A stretch of DNA of 64,000 nucleotides from Yponomeuta sedellus. Taxonomy: Eukaryota > Arthropoda > Insecta > Lepidoptera > Yponomeutidae. The position numbers and the translations under genes are program-made. The DNA lies in assembly GCA_934045075.1 (NCBI GenBank), contig OW203726.1:22197488-22261487 (forward strand), read 5' to 3'. The notes below the pieces were generated by a model, which was not told the DNA's origin, did not search any database, and saw only the letters and a program-made list of their open reading frames with translations. Positions 19,580 through 30,080 of this stretch are shown piece after piece (position 1 is the stretch's first letter; every line of letters begins with the position of its first letter).

Positions 19580-19800
19580 GGCAAGCGGTGGGCAGTGGCA
19601 GGAACAGAAGTACTGAAGATCGGGCTCAGAGGCGTCGCTTGGGAGATGCCTATGTCCAGCAGTCTACTATGACTAATCCGCTGATTATGACGATGATAAT
19701 TAGATAAAATAAGAATATTCTATATACATAGTACAAATGGCGGCCTTATTGCTAAAAGCAATTTCTTCCAGACAACCTTGCGATGGAGAGTTGCTGAAGG
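19580..19800. pseudogene. LINE ORF2 end followed by antisense LINE tail
   Basis: 19580-19700 (+) encodes DRAQ-R-RRLGDAYVQQ, the very end of an RTE-like LINE polyprotein. 19705-19800 is the reverse of the 3' tail seen at 1257-1386 (AAGAATATTCTATATAC, CGGCCTTATTGCTAAAAGC). Confidence 0.55.
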
Positions 19801-20045
19801 AAATTAGAAGCCAGTCTTTCTAATTTCCTAGCCAGTGCAAATTTGAATATTGATACATACTTATTCTAATAATAATATTAGTAATGATGGAATAAAAGCC
19901 ACTCCATTTCAATCTAAGTTAGACACATGTACCCCACTATCACTGTCCGGAAACCGTCACCTGGACAAACCTGGCTTTTCCGAATGAGCTATTGTTACGA
20001 TATCGATGACGGGAGCTTATTACCTTTCTAATTTATTGCGGTATT

Positions 20046-20240
20046 TCGTAGCGGTAGCGCGTCTGCCTACCATGCAAGAGGTCCCGGGTTCGAATCCCGG
20101 CTGGGGACAAAAAAAAGCCCAGGTCTTGGATGTTTACATGTTTGTGATGTCGTTGTTTCTGGTTCCCACGACACAGGGTATCCTAGTGTGGGGCCAGAAG
20201 CAATGTATGTGCTTGTATGTAAATGTTATGTTATGTTATT
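20046..20240 (+). mobile_element. S4-family tRNA-Gly-like SINE
   Basis: CGTAGCGGTAGCGCGTCTGC, CATGCAAGAGGTCCCGGG, B box GGTTCGAATCC, the shared body and ATGTTATGTTATGTTAT tail. The first bases of the head are lost. Confidence 0.75.
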
Positions 20241-20299
20241 GACACAGCGTATGTAGCAATTTTTATTGTCTGATTTTACTAGGAAAACGAGGCCGTGAA

Positions 20300-20515
20300 G
20301 CTCGATTGTTAAACCTAGCTAGATACAATCTAAACTCATCTTATCTTTTAGATCTAAAGATACGCTTGCCTGAAAAGCGGTAAAAAAATGTGTATATGTG
20401 TTAAGACTTTGTGCCAAAACGGCTACTAAAACATAATTATTAAGGATTATTAAGATGACAATGATGTCTGGAATTAAAGCCAGTATAATAATAATAATAA
20501 ATTTTCTGTCCATAA
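20300..20515 (+). repeat. Interspersed repeat shared with 61880-62010
   Basis: GCTTGCCTGAAAAGCGGT, an AAAATGTGTAT region, GTTAAGACTTTG and GATGTCTGGAATTAAAGCCA occur in the same order at 61890-62000. No coding capacity. Confidence 0.5.
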
Positions 20516-20578
20516 TTCATGGACATTACACAGATCTTGTTAGCTCTATACTAAGTACAAATGACTTGTGTTACAGGT

Positions 20579-20738
20579 AATACAATACAGAGAATAGTGT
20601 AAGGAGGTTCGAAATTTCACTGACGCCGGTGAGTCACCCATTAGCTCAGTTGGGAGAGCGCTGGCACGCTTAGCCATAGGTCGCGGGTTCGAGTCCCGGC
20701 ATGGATGGAATTTTAAGCCTCTAAATAGGTTTTTAAAA
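20579..20738 (+). repeat. S1 copy (partial M, H, L)
   Basis: TACAGAGAATAGTGTAAGG, then an older head variant (CACCCATTAGCTCAGTTGGG, loop with CGCTTAGCC, B box GGTTCGAGTCC) and L (CCTCTAAATAGGTTTTTAAA). Confidence 0.7.
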
Positions 20739-21073
20739 TCAGGAATAATACCGTAATGTTATAGACTCACGTTCATAATATCACAAAACTCGTGCAGTTG
20801 AATTATTTTATTTGCCATAGTGTAATTCTAACCTATTGACCGTCAGATATAAGACTTAGCAATTTTTCAAAAACATAGTTAATTTTATTCAGAACATGCC
20901 TGTAATAATTTACAACTAGCATTGCCATCAGTGCATGAATTAACATACAAAGAGTCTTGTGTTTGTTCTCCTAATATTTATCAAAAATTTAGTGTTTTAA
21001 TAACTATGAGCTAGAAGTCATTATATTTTAAGAATATTATATTTCTACAGCAAAGGCCGATTAGTTGTCCATA

Positions 21074-21264
21074 GGCCCTGTTTCACAATGTTCAAATAAA
21101 GATCCACATAAGCTATCCGAAACCAGGGCTGCCGTCCGTTCTAAACTTAAATATTTTTTCCTATATTGCGTGTGTTCGTTTATGGCTTCAAATTCAGAAC
21201 AAACGGCAGCCCTGGTTGCGGATAGCGTAACCAAAACTTTATCTGCAGATTGTGAAACAGACCC
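21074..21264. mobile_element. Foldback MITE
   Basis: The left arm (GGCCCTGTTTCACAATG, AAGCTATCCG, AACCAGGGCTGCCGT) pairs with the right arm (ACGGCAGCCCTGGTT, CGGATAGCGT, ATTGTGAAACAGACCC). Arms about 70 bp, loop about 55 bp. Confidence 0.75.
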
Positions 21265-21542
21265 AGATTACCTTTAGCAGCTGCAACACGTGACCACTTA
21301 GATGATCGTTACATCAACATTTTGTTTTGATACTGAATACAATTTTTAAATTTGCGTCACAGTTTCCAATCAAACTCATCTCAAACTATCCATTAAGAAC
21401 TTTTTCAACCTATAAGTAAAACGGCTTTACTTTCACCTTATGGTACCAATTAGATTTGTTAGTTCGTTTCTTGCTAAAACATAAATTATACTACCACACA
21501 TCAAAATTCGGATTCTCAACAAAATTTTCGTTGAATCAAACA

Positions 21543-21690
21543 ACAAACCATGCCATTTCTTAACCTGGAACCGGCGTGCGTGCATGCAACGACTTATGAA
21601 CGTTGATGAAGCGAAGGTGATCTGTCGGGATCGTGGCAAGTGGCAGTCCCTGGTCTCTGCCTACCCCTCTGGGATACAGGCGTGAGGTTA
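21543..21690 (+). pseudogene. LINE ORF2 C-terminal fragment (type C)
   Basis: Reads RRACMQRLMNVDEAKVICRDRGKWQSLVSAYPSGIQA-like sequence and stop, the end of a LINE polyprotein. Confidence 0.6.
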
Positions 21691-21962
21691 TGTATGTATG
21701 TACCATTTCTTAATGATTCGCGGTAATCATTCATAGTTATATATTAAAAGGGTCTAATCGCGATAATTTATCAGGTAAAACATTATTTCCCGACGTTTTG
21801 ATTCGATCACGAGATCGAGAAAATAGCCATCAAGCATTATTTGACTCTAGCGAGCATCGTCATATTGAATGTAAGACCTAGAATTTAGAAGTAGACAAAC
21901 AAGTAGCGACACTTTGTATCGGAGGCCATGACCTATTTCGGGTCGCGGAGCCAGTGGAGTAA

Positions 21963-22594
21963 AGGCCTGGCCAAACCAACGCGTCCAGCTCGCGTCCGCG
22001 GTGGCGTGCGCGGTGGCGATAACTACTTACGCGTGCAAAAGTTTTTCGCACTGTCGCGTTTGTTCTTGCGTTCATCAGGCTGGAGTCACGTCATTAACTA
22101 CAATGCTCCCTGATACAGAAAGTGAAATTAAAGAAGTTTTACTTTTCGCTGCTCTCATTAAAGATGAAGAGGAACAAGAAAGGTAAGTACAACACAATCA
22201 CAGAGTATGGGTAAACACTAAAACCAGATAAAGGGAAGGTGATTTTTCATTTACTAGATAATGTTTTTCTCGTATTCTTATAATCAGACTGAGACGTATC
22301 ATATAACAATGGGTATTTGTGAACCTCATTTATAATTACTTCCGGTTCCATCATGAATACTTTAAAAACTAAAAAACACAGTTTTTTTCCAACACAAATA
22401 GCTGCGTGCAGCGTCCTAATGTAACAAGTGCGATCTGATCGCCACCGCTGCGTGCAGACGCTGCACCGGGACGCCGCGGCCAAACAGAGGACGCCTCGAT
22501 GTGAACACGTCGCTACAAGTTCGTACGCAACAACAGATCGCTACCGCGCACGCTATCGCGGACGCGAACTGGACGCGTTGGTTTGGCCAGGCCT
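21963..22594 (+). mobile_element. PIF/Harbinger-type deletion derivative
   Basis: TAA direct repeats at 21960-21962 and 22595-22597 flank a 632-bp element whose ends are AGGCCTGGCCAAACCAACGC and its reverse complement; the inverted arms reach about 58 bp with a few differences. A 3-bp TWA duplication is the hallmark of PIF/Harbinger. The interior keeps a transposase-like first exon (22103-22182) ending in GTAAGT; the rest of the coding region is missing. Confidence 0.75.
22103..22182 (+). pseudogene. Transposase N-terminal exon remnant
   Basis: ATG at 22103, then LPDTESEIKEVLLFAALIKD and EEEQER, followed by a GTAAGT donor-like site. The acidic DSEIEE…LLFAAL…EEEE pattern resembles starts of Harbinger-type transposases (from memory). 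No downstream catalytic exon remains. Confidence 0.55.
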
Positions 22595-22680
22595 TAAGTA
22601 ATGTAAAGGCGTCATTAATTTCCAAAATTATTCAGTATTTAAATACATGCCTAAAATAAAAAATAAACTTAAACAGTCTT

Positions 22681-22713
22681 AAAAACCTATTTAGAGGCTA
22701 AAAATTCCACCAA
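22681..22713 (-). mobile_element. 33-bp S1 insertion consisting of L only
   Basis: AAAAACCTATTTAGAGGCTA and a few further bases sit between exact copies of AAACAGTCTT (22671-22680 and 22714-22723). This is an extreme 5' truncation that shows L can be the 3' end of an inserted molecule. Confidence 0.75.
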
Positions 22714-22897
22714 AAACAGTCTTATTTGCAAAGACACGTAATTTGAGTACGTCCTTCTCTTTACCACAGACTATTTAAACTGTCTCTGAGGAGTGCTTTA
22801 AGTAATCGTGTTTGTATAAACAAGATTGAAAGAATTTTATTAAGGACCAAAAATGAAAACGAAACTAAACCTAAACCTCTTCTTCTTCTTCTTCAGG

Positions 22898-23212
22898 CTA
22901 TCTTATGTAGTCCACTGCTGGACATAGCCCTCCCCTAATGAGAGCTATAACGCCCTGTCTTCAACTTGCAGCATCCAGCATCTGCCGGCAGTTTTTCGCA
23001 GATCGTCATCCCACCTGGTCGGAGGGCGTCCTAGGCTACGTTTGCAGAGTCGCGATCTCCACGTAAGAGCACGTTTACTCCAACGGTTGTCGGTTCTTCG
23101 CGAGATATGGCCAGCCCATTGCCACTTCAGCTCGCTAATTCTCTGAGTTATTTCTATAACTTTGGTTCTCTGTCGGATGCATTTGTTACGAATCCTATCT
23201 TTCACCTAATTC
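22898..23212 (-). pseudogene. RTE-like LINE ORF2 C-terminus
   Basis: Minus strand encodes RIRNKCIRQRTKVIEI, ELKWQWAGHISRRTDNRW, RSLGRPPTRWDDDLRKTAG and ends near EDRAL. This is the post-RT region of RTE/CR1-like LINEs (KxxWxGHxxRRxD…GRPxxRWxDDL). It is open here but has no RT domain upstream, so it is a 5'-truncated copy. Confidence 0.7.
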
Positions 23213-23355
23213 TCATTTAAATAAAATATTTGAGATCATAGGTGTCGGGCGGTAGAAAACCGAGAAGGCTTTCGGCATTGCCTCGCTTTATGGCGAGGCT
23301 TTGGCTAAAGAAGGCACCAGCCTTTGAGTCTCCTGAAGCGTCAACGATGCACAAC

Positions 23356-23967
23356 CTGAGTGCTTAGTGCGAGTTTGACACATCCAATCGAATAACTTTA
23401 CTACCGCGTTAATCGAGCATTGAGTAGAGAGTATGAGTAAGTTAACCGTTCGAACTGGCAAAACGCTGTCACAGTACAACTCGCACTCGCGTTTATTCGT
23501 GTTTTGGCTGGTAAACGTGTTCACTTCTCAACGTAAACCATTACAACTCGCACTCAGCAATTTTAATTTCCATGCCGCTAGGTGGCGCTTCCTCGATGCC
23601 ATAGAAATATGAGTTTACGTCAACGCGATCGAGTAGTTAAAAAACTCGCACTAAGAACTCTGAGTGCTTAGTGCGAGTTTGACACATCCAATCGAATAAC
23701 TTTACTAACGCGTTAATCGAGCATTGATTAGAGAGTATGAGTAGGTTAACCGTTCGAACTGGCAAAACGCTGTCACAGTACAACTCGCACTCGCGTTTAT
23801 TCGTGTTTTGGCTGGTAAACGTGTTCACTTCTCAACGTAAACCATTACAACTCGCACTCAGCAATTTTAATTTCCATGCCGCTAGGTGGCGCTTCCTCGA
23901 TGCCATAGAAATATGAGTTTACGTTAACGCGATCGAGTAGTTAAAAAAACTCGCACTAAGCACTCAG
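23356..23967. mobile_element. TIR element as head-to-tail dimer
   Basis: Two copies of about 304 bp (starts 23356 and 23660). The outer ends are CTGAGTGCTTAGTGCGAGTT and its reverse complement at 23948-23967. The internal junction carries one decayed end (ACTCGCACTAAGAACTCTGA). Copies differ at only a few bases. Additional AACTCGCACT words lie inside each unit. No transposase; superfamily unknown. Confidence 0.8.
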
Positions 23968-24119
23968 ATCTCCTTAAAGACGAGTGGCGTCTCCGGACCC
24001 CATGGTCTCTACCCCGAAAGGCACAAATATATAGCCCTGACGTAGAGCTGCATATTTGCGACTCTTATGTACTCGGAAGGTATTTTAAGACTCAAAATAA
24101 CTGTTTATTTTGACCGGCT

Positions 24120-24440
24120 CTTCTGGCACTTAAAAGTCTCCCTCAAGGACCAATTCCCATACAATCGATCTGCGATGCCAATCGAGTTTGGCATCGCAGC
24201 GAAACTTTACCAATACTTTAAGTTAACACAAACCGAGGTTTGATCGTGCTTACAATTGAGAATAACAGAACAAAAAATTTATTATATTCTTATAGAAACT
24301 ATTATCGAGGCTATATTTTATTTTTGAAAAGTGTATTTCCAATTCTAAGCGCGATCAAACCTTGATTTGTGCTTTTTAACGTATTAGCATAGTTTGAATT
24401 TGTTTTGGCATGCCGTTTGTAAATAAAAACCAAAGTAAAT
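24120..24440. repeat. Repeat with inverted segments
   Basis: ACCGAGGTTTGATCGTGCTT… (24233) and, inverted, GCGCGATCAAACCTTGATTTG (24349). A related piece (GTCGAGGTTTGATCGAACTT) is at 24985. CCTCAAGGACCAATTCCCAT (24143) also pairs with a diverged string near 24845-24905. Likely an old TIR element interrupted by a LINE piece. Confidence 0.45.
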
Positions 24441-24840
24441 TTACATTTGAGAAGTATGTGTAGTGTTACTTTAAATGACAGGATACGCAATAGTCTGATT
24501 AAAGAACGTTGTGGACTAAAAGAGGATGTAGTGACTAGAATTGAGAAAGGAATGTTGGGTTTGTTTTGGACATGTGGAGATGATGAAGGAACAAAGATTG
24601 ACGAAACAAATTTATTGCGAATGTGAGTAGAAAGGTTGGTAAGGGTGGACATACATCGACCAGATAGGTGATGTATTAGCAAAATGGAAAAATAAAAAGT
24701 ACCCGGAATCGGCGTGCGTGCATGCAACGACTTATGAACGTTTATGAAGCGAAGGTGATCTGTCAGGTTCGTGGCAAGTGGCAGTCCCTGGTCTCTGCCT
24801 ACCCCTCTGGGATACAGGCGTGAGGTTATGTATATATGTA
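24440..24840 (+). pseudogene. LINE ORF2 C-terminal fragment (type C, longest)
   Basis: Plus strand reads DRIRNSLIKERCGLKEDVVTRIEKGMLG and then, with frameshifts, WFGHVERM-, TKQIYCE-, GRPR-, RACMQRLMN-DEAKVI and QDRGKWQSLVSAYPSGIQA. This is the region after the RT of a LINE polyprotein. Confidence 0.65.
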
Positions 24841-25278
24841 AATTTACATGGGAATTGTTTCTTAGGGAGCAGCTTGAAGTGTCTTCCTCAATGAGCAATC
24901 CCCATACATAGGTACTTTGGTGTTTGTTTACTTACGACATGCCGGATTGCTATGAAATTTTGCAAATACGTTTAGAGGACACAAGTCGAGGTTTGATCGA
25001 ACTTAGTATTGGAAATAACTATTCACTAACTGATCGCCTGATTGCTCTATCAAGTTTACCTATTTAACGATAGCAAAATGTCAAAATATGCATGTATTTG
25101 ACAGGTCGGAGTGAGGTAAATAGGACAACTCAGTACAACGGATGATTTATCTGGAGCCCTAGAAGCTTGCTTAGTAAATAGAAAACATAATAGTGCGTCG
25201 TGTCAGGAGCTTTAGGAAGTGATTATGAACTCCCTTTTTGTAAATTTAAATGAAAAAATAAAATAAATTAATTTGACT

Positions 25279-25556
25279 AGAAGCGCTCGTGGTCAAGTCA
25301 AACTGAGTGATTAGACTTAATCACTTGAGTTATGCAACAACAGACGCGCTCAGGTGTAGGGTGGGCGACCGTCCCGTGACTACCGCTAGTGGCATTTTTC
25401 CGTACTTAACGTGCCTTGCGAAGCATGGAACTGCTCGGAAAAATGTCACTACCGTTAGTTATAGACAGTTACCCATCTCTCCACTGAACGCGCCCTATGT
25501 TGCTTAAGCTTCGTGATCGTTCGAGACCACTTAGGCAGCCGGGGCTGCGAGCGATT
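25279..25556. repeat. S2 inverted composite
   Basis: An S2 5' half (AAGCGCTCGTGG… CCGCTAGTGGCATTTTTCCG) joined at about 25403 to a reverse half of the diverged subtype (CTTAACGTGCCTTGCGAAGC… GATCGTTCGAGACCACTTAG). Confidence 0.6.
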
Positions 25557-25794
25557 CTGGGCAGGGTTGAATATTTCAATTTCACCTGTGCAGCGGTCAC
25601 TTAAGCACCAATTAATCCGGTAGTATTGTTGCGACAGCTGTCAGTGACCCTGCATTTAAGAGCGAATTTGGATTTCCATCACACGTCAGAGTACACGCTC
25701 AGTTCCGAGAAAAAGGGGCCTTGTTAGGGGTTATCACTGTCAACGAAACCGTTGTGGAGGACATCACTAATTCATCAGTTTTGTTGAATAATTC

Positions 25795-26170
25795 AATTCA
25801 ATTCATTTATTTGCTAGGATTTGGTACAGTACATACATAAATATAAGTACAGATCATAAAACACTATTTTAAGCACCGCACATTCTGTCAGTCTTGACAT
25901 GCAAAATTTTATAGACTTTACAAGAAGTAAAATCAGTTATCGTAGTTAGTAAAATTACATCATCATAGAAAACTTTTCTCGTCAAAAAAATAGTTTACTG
26001 AGTAAAGGCATTTATATAAAAGCCATTCCGTTAATTTGTTTTTAAACTGATTTATATGCAAGCTATCCCTTATTTCTACTAGCAATTTATTATAAATTTT
26101 TATTGCCATACAGTAAGCATTATTTTTATATAAACACAATCTTATTGTTGGTAGAAAAAGTTTATCCTTG
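25795..26170 (-). repeat. Probable LINE 3' region, antisense
   Basis: TCAATTCATTTATTTGCTAGG, then ACAATCTTATTGTTGGTAG and CTTCTACTGTTCTG, with many stops. It has the look of an old LINE end; no protein domain can be shown. Confidence 0.3.
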
Positions 26171-26287
26171 TGTCTTCTACTGTTCTGTTATGCCTGCCCA
26201 TGCGTCGGGAATCGATGGTTCTGCTGTCTAACTAAGATGCTTATCTGTTTTATATACATACAATAATACAATAATAATAATAAAAAC

Positions 26288-26473
26288 ATTTACATACAGG
26301 CGCATACGTTGCTTCTGGCCCCACACTAGGATACCCTGTGCCGTGGGAACCAGAAACAGCGACATCACAAACATGTAAACATCCAAGACCTGGGTTTTTT
26401 TTTGTCCCCAGCCGGGGTTCGAACTCGGGACCTCTCGCATGGTAGGCAGATGCGCTACCACTGCGCAGAGGTC
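26288..26473 (-). mobile_element. S4-family SINE (antisense)
   Basis: Antisense tail, body (CATACGTTGCTTCTGGCCCC, ACATGTAAACATCCAAGACC), a T run, antisense B box GGGGTTCGAACTCGG and head GGTAGGCAGATGCGCTACCA. Confidence 0.72.
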
Positions 26474-26845
26474 GGCAATATTATAAGAATCGAGTAATAA
26501 ATTAAAATATATTTTCGGACAATGTCAATAAAGTAAAAAAGTTAGTAGGTACAGGCAAATTGAACACCAAAAACGTAGCCAGATATAATAAACCTTTATT
26601 ATACTACAGTGCACACGAAACATTGAATAGGACGTAACATAAGAAATTGCATGTACAAGGGCGAGCTTAGCTCTGTAAGAGATTTCTTCCAGCATACTGC
26701 GTACCTATATAATACCTTAACTTACCGTACTTTATACTTTTAGTACGAACCTGTATAATTTTGCATGCAGTGATTACTTGTAATTTGCTTGTGCGAGTAT
26801 AGTTATCGTTAAGTTTTTGAACTAAAACTTTCGTAAGCACAACAC

Positions 26846-27055
26846 ATTGTAGACTTTTAGTCCGGATCTACTTACGGGTGTTGTTATATCGGGAAAGTCC
26901 GACCAGGTTTCGCTCCGATTCGCAGAGCTTAATCATGGTGAGCAGAGACGGATCTCGCGTCGTTCGGTTGCTCGTTAATCGGAGCGAAACCTGGTCGGAC
27001 TTTTCCGATATAACAACACCCGTAGGTAAGTAGATCCGGACTAAAAGTCTACAAT
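26846..27055. mobile_element. Foldback element with 75-79 bp arms
   Basis: Left arm 26846-26920 (ATTGTAGACTTTTAGTCCGG… CAGGTTTCGCTCCGATT) and right arm 26977-27055 are reverse complements apart from a 4-bp indel (TACC) and about one substitution. The loop is 56 bp. No coding capacity. Confidence 0.8.
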
Positions 27056-27455
27056 ATCTTTAAGTTGATTTTACTTAAGCATTTTGTGAACGTGTTGGTA
27101 TATAAGTTGTTAGTAATCCTAAATAAATAAAATAAAATCGAATAAAGAACAATAGTCATCGAAATATTTTGAGGTTGACGATATTATTTGTTTGTCTCAT
27201 GACGTAGGTACCTAAAATGCACGAGTGGTTATTGACATCGCCCATCTATTTGAATTCACCCAGCTTTAATGGAACCCGCTTTTTTAATTTCAACTGCGTG
27301 TATTATGAGCGTAACGCACAATTTAGTCGAATGCCAATCGAGTTACAGACAGTTTTTGATTTGTTTCTTTTGGCGTTTTTTAATTCTTGATGTTAATATA
27401 ATGTTTATTATTGATAATTATTCTTTTTAAAATATGTACGCCTATTATGGCAAAA

Positions 27456-27600
27456 TATATCAAACTAATATTATAAAGGCGAAAATTTGTGAGTGTGTAT
27501 GTTTGTTACTTCTTTACGTCTAAACGGCTAAAGTGATTTTAATAAAATTTGGTATGGAGTTAGTTGACACTCTGGATTAACACATTAACTTAATTTTATT
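27456..27600 (+). repeat. Helitron-like 5' segment
   Basis: AACTAATATTATAAAGGCGA, TTTGTGAGTGTGTATGTTTG, AACGGCTAAAGTGATTTTAA and AATTTGGTATGGAG follow the word order of a Helitron family known from Lepidoptera (recalled). No 3' CTRR end found. Confidence 0.45.
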
Positions 27601-28180
27601 CCAGAAAAACATGTTATTCCCATGGGAATATCAAGAAACCGCGAATTGTTTGTAGTTTTACTGGTATAGAACCATTGACAATAAACATTGCATTTGGTCC
27701 TACCAGGCTCAATACGCTGTAGAATACGAAAAAAAACAAGTCTGGTTCTTTGGAAAAAACTATTAAAAAAAGTATCGTTTTGGAGAAAAATAATTTCATA
27801 TTTGGGGAGAAACAGAAAATCACATCTGGCAACACTGTTGCCAGGTTTATTTCCAATTCAGGCATGTACCTATGGCTTTATTTCCTTTCAAAGTTCAAAG
27901 TTCATCACTAACTTTCGTTTCCAAAATGTAGGCAGGCAAAGGTTATACGTTTTTACAACATGATCCCTGAAGATATTATAAGCGGTCTCCAGAAACTGTG
28001 TAAAGCACACTTTGTATCATAAAGGCTACTACAACAATCTAATCCAAATAATATGTAAGTTCTGTTAATTATGTATCAAAAACCTATTGAAAGACGAAGT
28101 TTTGAGTTTTTTGTCCATTTTTTTCAAAATGGACAACGTTCAATAAGTCACAGTTTCTGGTAATTGTGAATAAAAAGCTT
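27601..28180. other. Intronic sequence with a short hairpin, no gene
   Basis: AT-rich. TTGTCCATTTTTTTCAAAATGGACAA (about 28110-28135) forms a small palindrome. Nothing else recognised. Confidence 0.4.
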
Positions 28181-28182
28181 TG

Positions 28183-28482
28183 ATTGCCGAGCGCTTCCAT
28201 GCTTTGCAAGGCACGTTAAGCCTTTGGTGCCGGCTCTCATGTAATGGCAGTCATATAATGGCAGGCAGTTGGCTTAACTGTCAGGCCTCTGACAGTTAAG
28301 CCAAGTCAGAGGCCTTATGGGCGGCTTGACAACTTCTGACAGTATGACCCCCTACCGTATTACAATCCTCTACCAACCCGAACTTGGCCCCCGTGGTGGA
28401 GTATGGCATAACCTTCCTACGATGCAGGAAAAGACCCGTGCCCCAACAGTGGGGACATACAAGGATTGATATCGAAGCTTAC
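28183..28482 (+). repeat. S2-family repeat with internal duplication
   Basis: CCGAGCGCTTCCATGCTTTG to GGGGACATACAAGGATTGAT in S2 order. The CAGTTAAGCCAAGTCAGAGG segment appears partly duplicated and inverted around 28270. Confidence 0.65.
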
Positions 28483-28830
28483 CCCATTTAAAAAATAATG
28501 TTCCAGGCACTGCAGGATCCAAGCGGTTTCTTTACATATCTAATGTAAGTGAAGGCGCCACGGGCCGCCGTATAAATCATGTCATACATAGTAACATATT
28601 CAACGGGCTTAATAGCAATAATTATTTACTAGTTAAAACGTAATAACCTTATTTCCCGACGTTTCGGCAGCGTATTATATAGGTATACAACTATGTATGA
28701 GTATCGCGAATCATTCAGAAATCATCACATTACGTAGATATGAAATCCAAAGATTTTTCTCAGCCTAGCTCTTCACTAGGCAGACGTGGTAATGTAAGAA
28801 CAATGAAACTAAAATAGTAATTTAACTTAC

Positions 28831-28891
28831 CAGGATATTCATTGAAAAGTAATTGGTATCCATGATATGCTTTTCTAATAATGGCCGCCAT
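28831..28891 (-). CDS. Elongase A, coding exon 1 (residues 1-20)
   Basis: ATG at 28889-28891 (minus), then AAIIRKAYHGYQLLFNEYP, and a GTAAGT donor at 28825-28830. It leaves in phase 1, which makes the Asp of DPRT with exon 2. The short amphipathic start followed by NEYPDPRT is typical of insect ELO proteins. The transcribed 5' end upstream of 28891 was not determined. The intron to exon 2 is 14.86 kb. Confidence 0.85.
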
Positions 28892-29280
28892 TTTATCCAC
28901 GAAGCACTATTTAAATTATCCTACAGTGCTACTCGAAATTTTGACACCGTAACTTGACTTCTAGAGCTCTCCCTTACTTTTACCAAGAAAATTAAATTGT
29001 CGAACACTTTCGCACAAAATATACATCAAACATAAAATAAACAAAGTAAAAAATAGTAAAATAATATTTAAACGAAGATGATACAGCTCGTCTAGGACAC
29101 TATCGTAATGGAACTAAACGGCTTAACTTGATGCCCCCAATTAAATCAGGAGTGGAACTAATTAATCGTATTAACATAGCATTTTGATTGAGCATACATA
29201 GTCGAGTCATGTATGTAGTGTGCCCTCTATAGTAGGTCGTGACGTAGCTACATAAAAAGGGCATAACCGAAACAGAAATA
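28892..29280. other. Upstream region of elongase A
   Basis: Sequence 5' of the first coding exon, where the 5' UTR and promoter should lie. I could not identify a convincing TATA box or initiator on the minus strand. Confidence 0.35.
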
Positions 29281-29285
29281 AAGCC

Positions 29286-29410
29286 GCGCCACTAGTCTTG
29301 CAAGCCTACACCGATCCGGACTTGGCCCCCGTGGTGGAATATGGCCTATACCTTGCTTAGGGAAGAGGCCCGTGCCCCTCGGTGGGGACATAATGGGTTG
29401 ATGATGTTGA
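29286..29410 (+). repeat. S2-family fragment
   Basis: CACTAGTCTTGCAAGCCTAC, GGACTTGGCCCCCGTGGTGG and GGTGGGGACATAATGGGTTG, the 3' part of the S2 subtype seen at 4255. Confidence 0.6.
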
Positions 29411-29479
29411 TGCTGTGAATGCTGCATCGTCACTAATTGAGTGCCGTGCGATGTGGTCAATATTGGAGCTACAACCGCT

Positions 29480-29690
29480 AAGTTGAAGTCGAGAGGTGGG
29501 CGAATATAGTTACTGCCTAGGTTCAGAGCGACGGATATCGTAAACGACGCAAACCCAATCGGAGATGGCGGAACGACCTAACAAATCTTTTGCCGGGCTT
29601 ACAGAAGGTGGCCATAAACAGGGAGGAGTGTAATGCAAAAGGGGAAGCTTTTGCTCAGCATTGGGACACAATCTAGGCTACATAAAAAAT
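29480..29690 (+). pseudogene. LINE ORF2 C-terminal fragment
   Basis: Plus strand reads RRKPNRRWRNDLTNLLPGLQKVAINREECNAKGEAFAQHWDTI then stop, a GRPxxRWxDDL-type end of a LINE polyprotein. Truncated upstream. Confidence 0.6.
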
Positions 29691-29984
29691 AACCTGATTC
29701 ACCTTTGCTTTATTTTCGTACTTTTTAAGCATGCCTTACATAAAAGTTGACTTGAATAGAGACGCGAAAAGCGTACACCAGTAAGCAATAGCCAACTTTG
29801 GGGCTACAGCGATGGGCGCGCGTGGCAATTAAGCTCATACTCTCTTTCTGAGAGAAGGTATTGGTTTTATTCGTATGATAACACCAAAAATTTATAGCTG
29901 TCCTTTACGGGTGTACGCTTTTGGCACCTCTATTGTATTCTACTGTGTGCAAGAAAGAGTTGTCTATCTAACAATTTATTCTTT

Positions 29985-30080
29985 ATATTATAATTTTAAT
30001 TAAAATTCTTTATTGCACTAACTACATGAGTAAATGTACAAGGGCGTGCTTAATGCAAGAACCATTATCATCCAGCAAAC
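29985..30080 (-). repeat. Antisense LINE tail
   Basis: AAATTCTTTATTGCACTAAC, GTACAAGGGCGTGCTTAATG, ATCATCCAGC; a related string is at 26583-26710 (TTTATTATACTACAGTGCAC, TACAAGGGCGAGCTTAG). Confidence 0.5.

Larger units (their letters stand above)
5216..28891 (-). other. Gene model: very-long-chain fatty-acid elongase A (six coding exons)
   Basis: Coding exons, 5' to 3' on the minus strand: 28891-28831, 13972-13782, 10885-10748, 9474-9369, 7216-7080, 5545-5216. All internal junctions are AG acceptors and GT donors and the phases agree (1, 0, 0, 1, 0). The total is 963 nt, a 320-residue protein plus stop. ELO-family enzymes sit in the ER membrane and condense acyl-CoA with malonyl-CoA. Family marks are the KxxExxDT-type motif at residues 123-130, LHVYHH at 145-150, several hydrophobic spans and a C-terminal KKEA (KKxx ER retrieval). 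In the KxxExxDT motif the usual Glu is Asp (KVLDLLDT). Which acyl chains it uses cannot be told from sequence. Transcription start and polyadenylation site were not located. Confidence 0.9.

Noticed and set aside
23288..23828. Two related frames starting MNTFTSQNTNKRECELYC
   Set aside because: They lie inside the TIR-element dimer and reflect its duplication, not a gene family.
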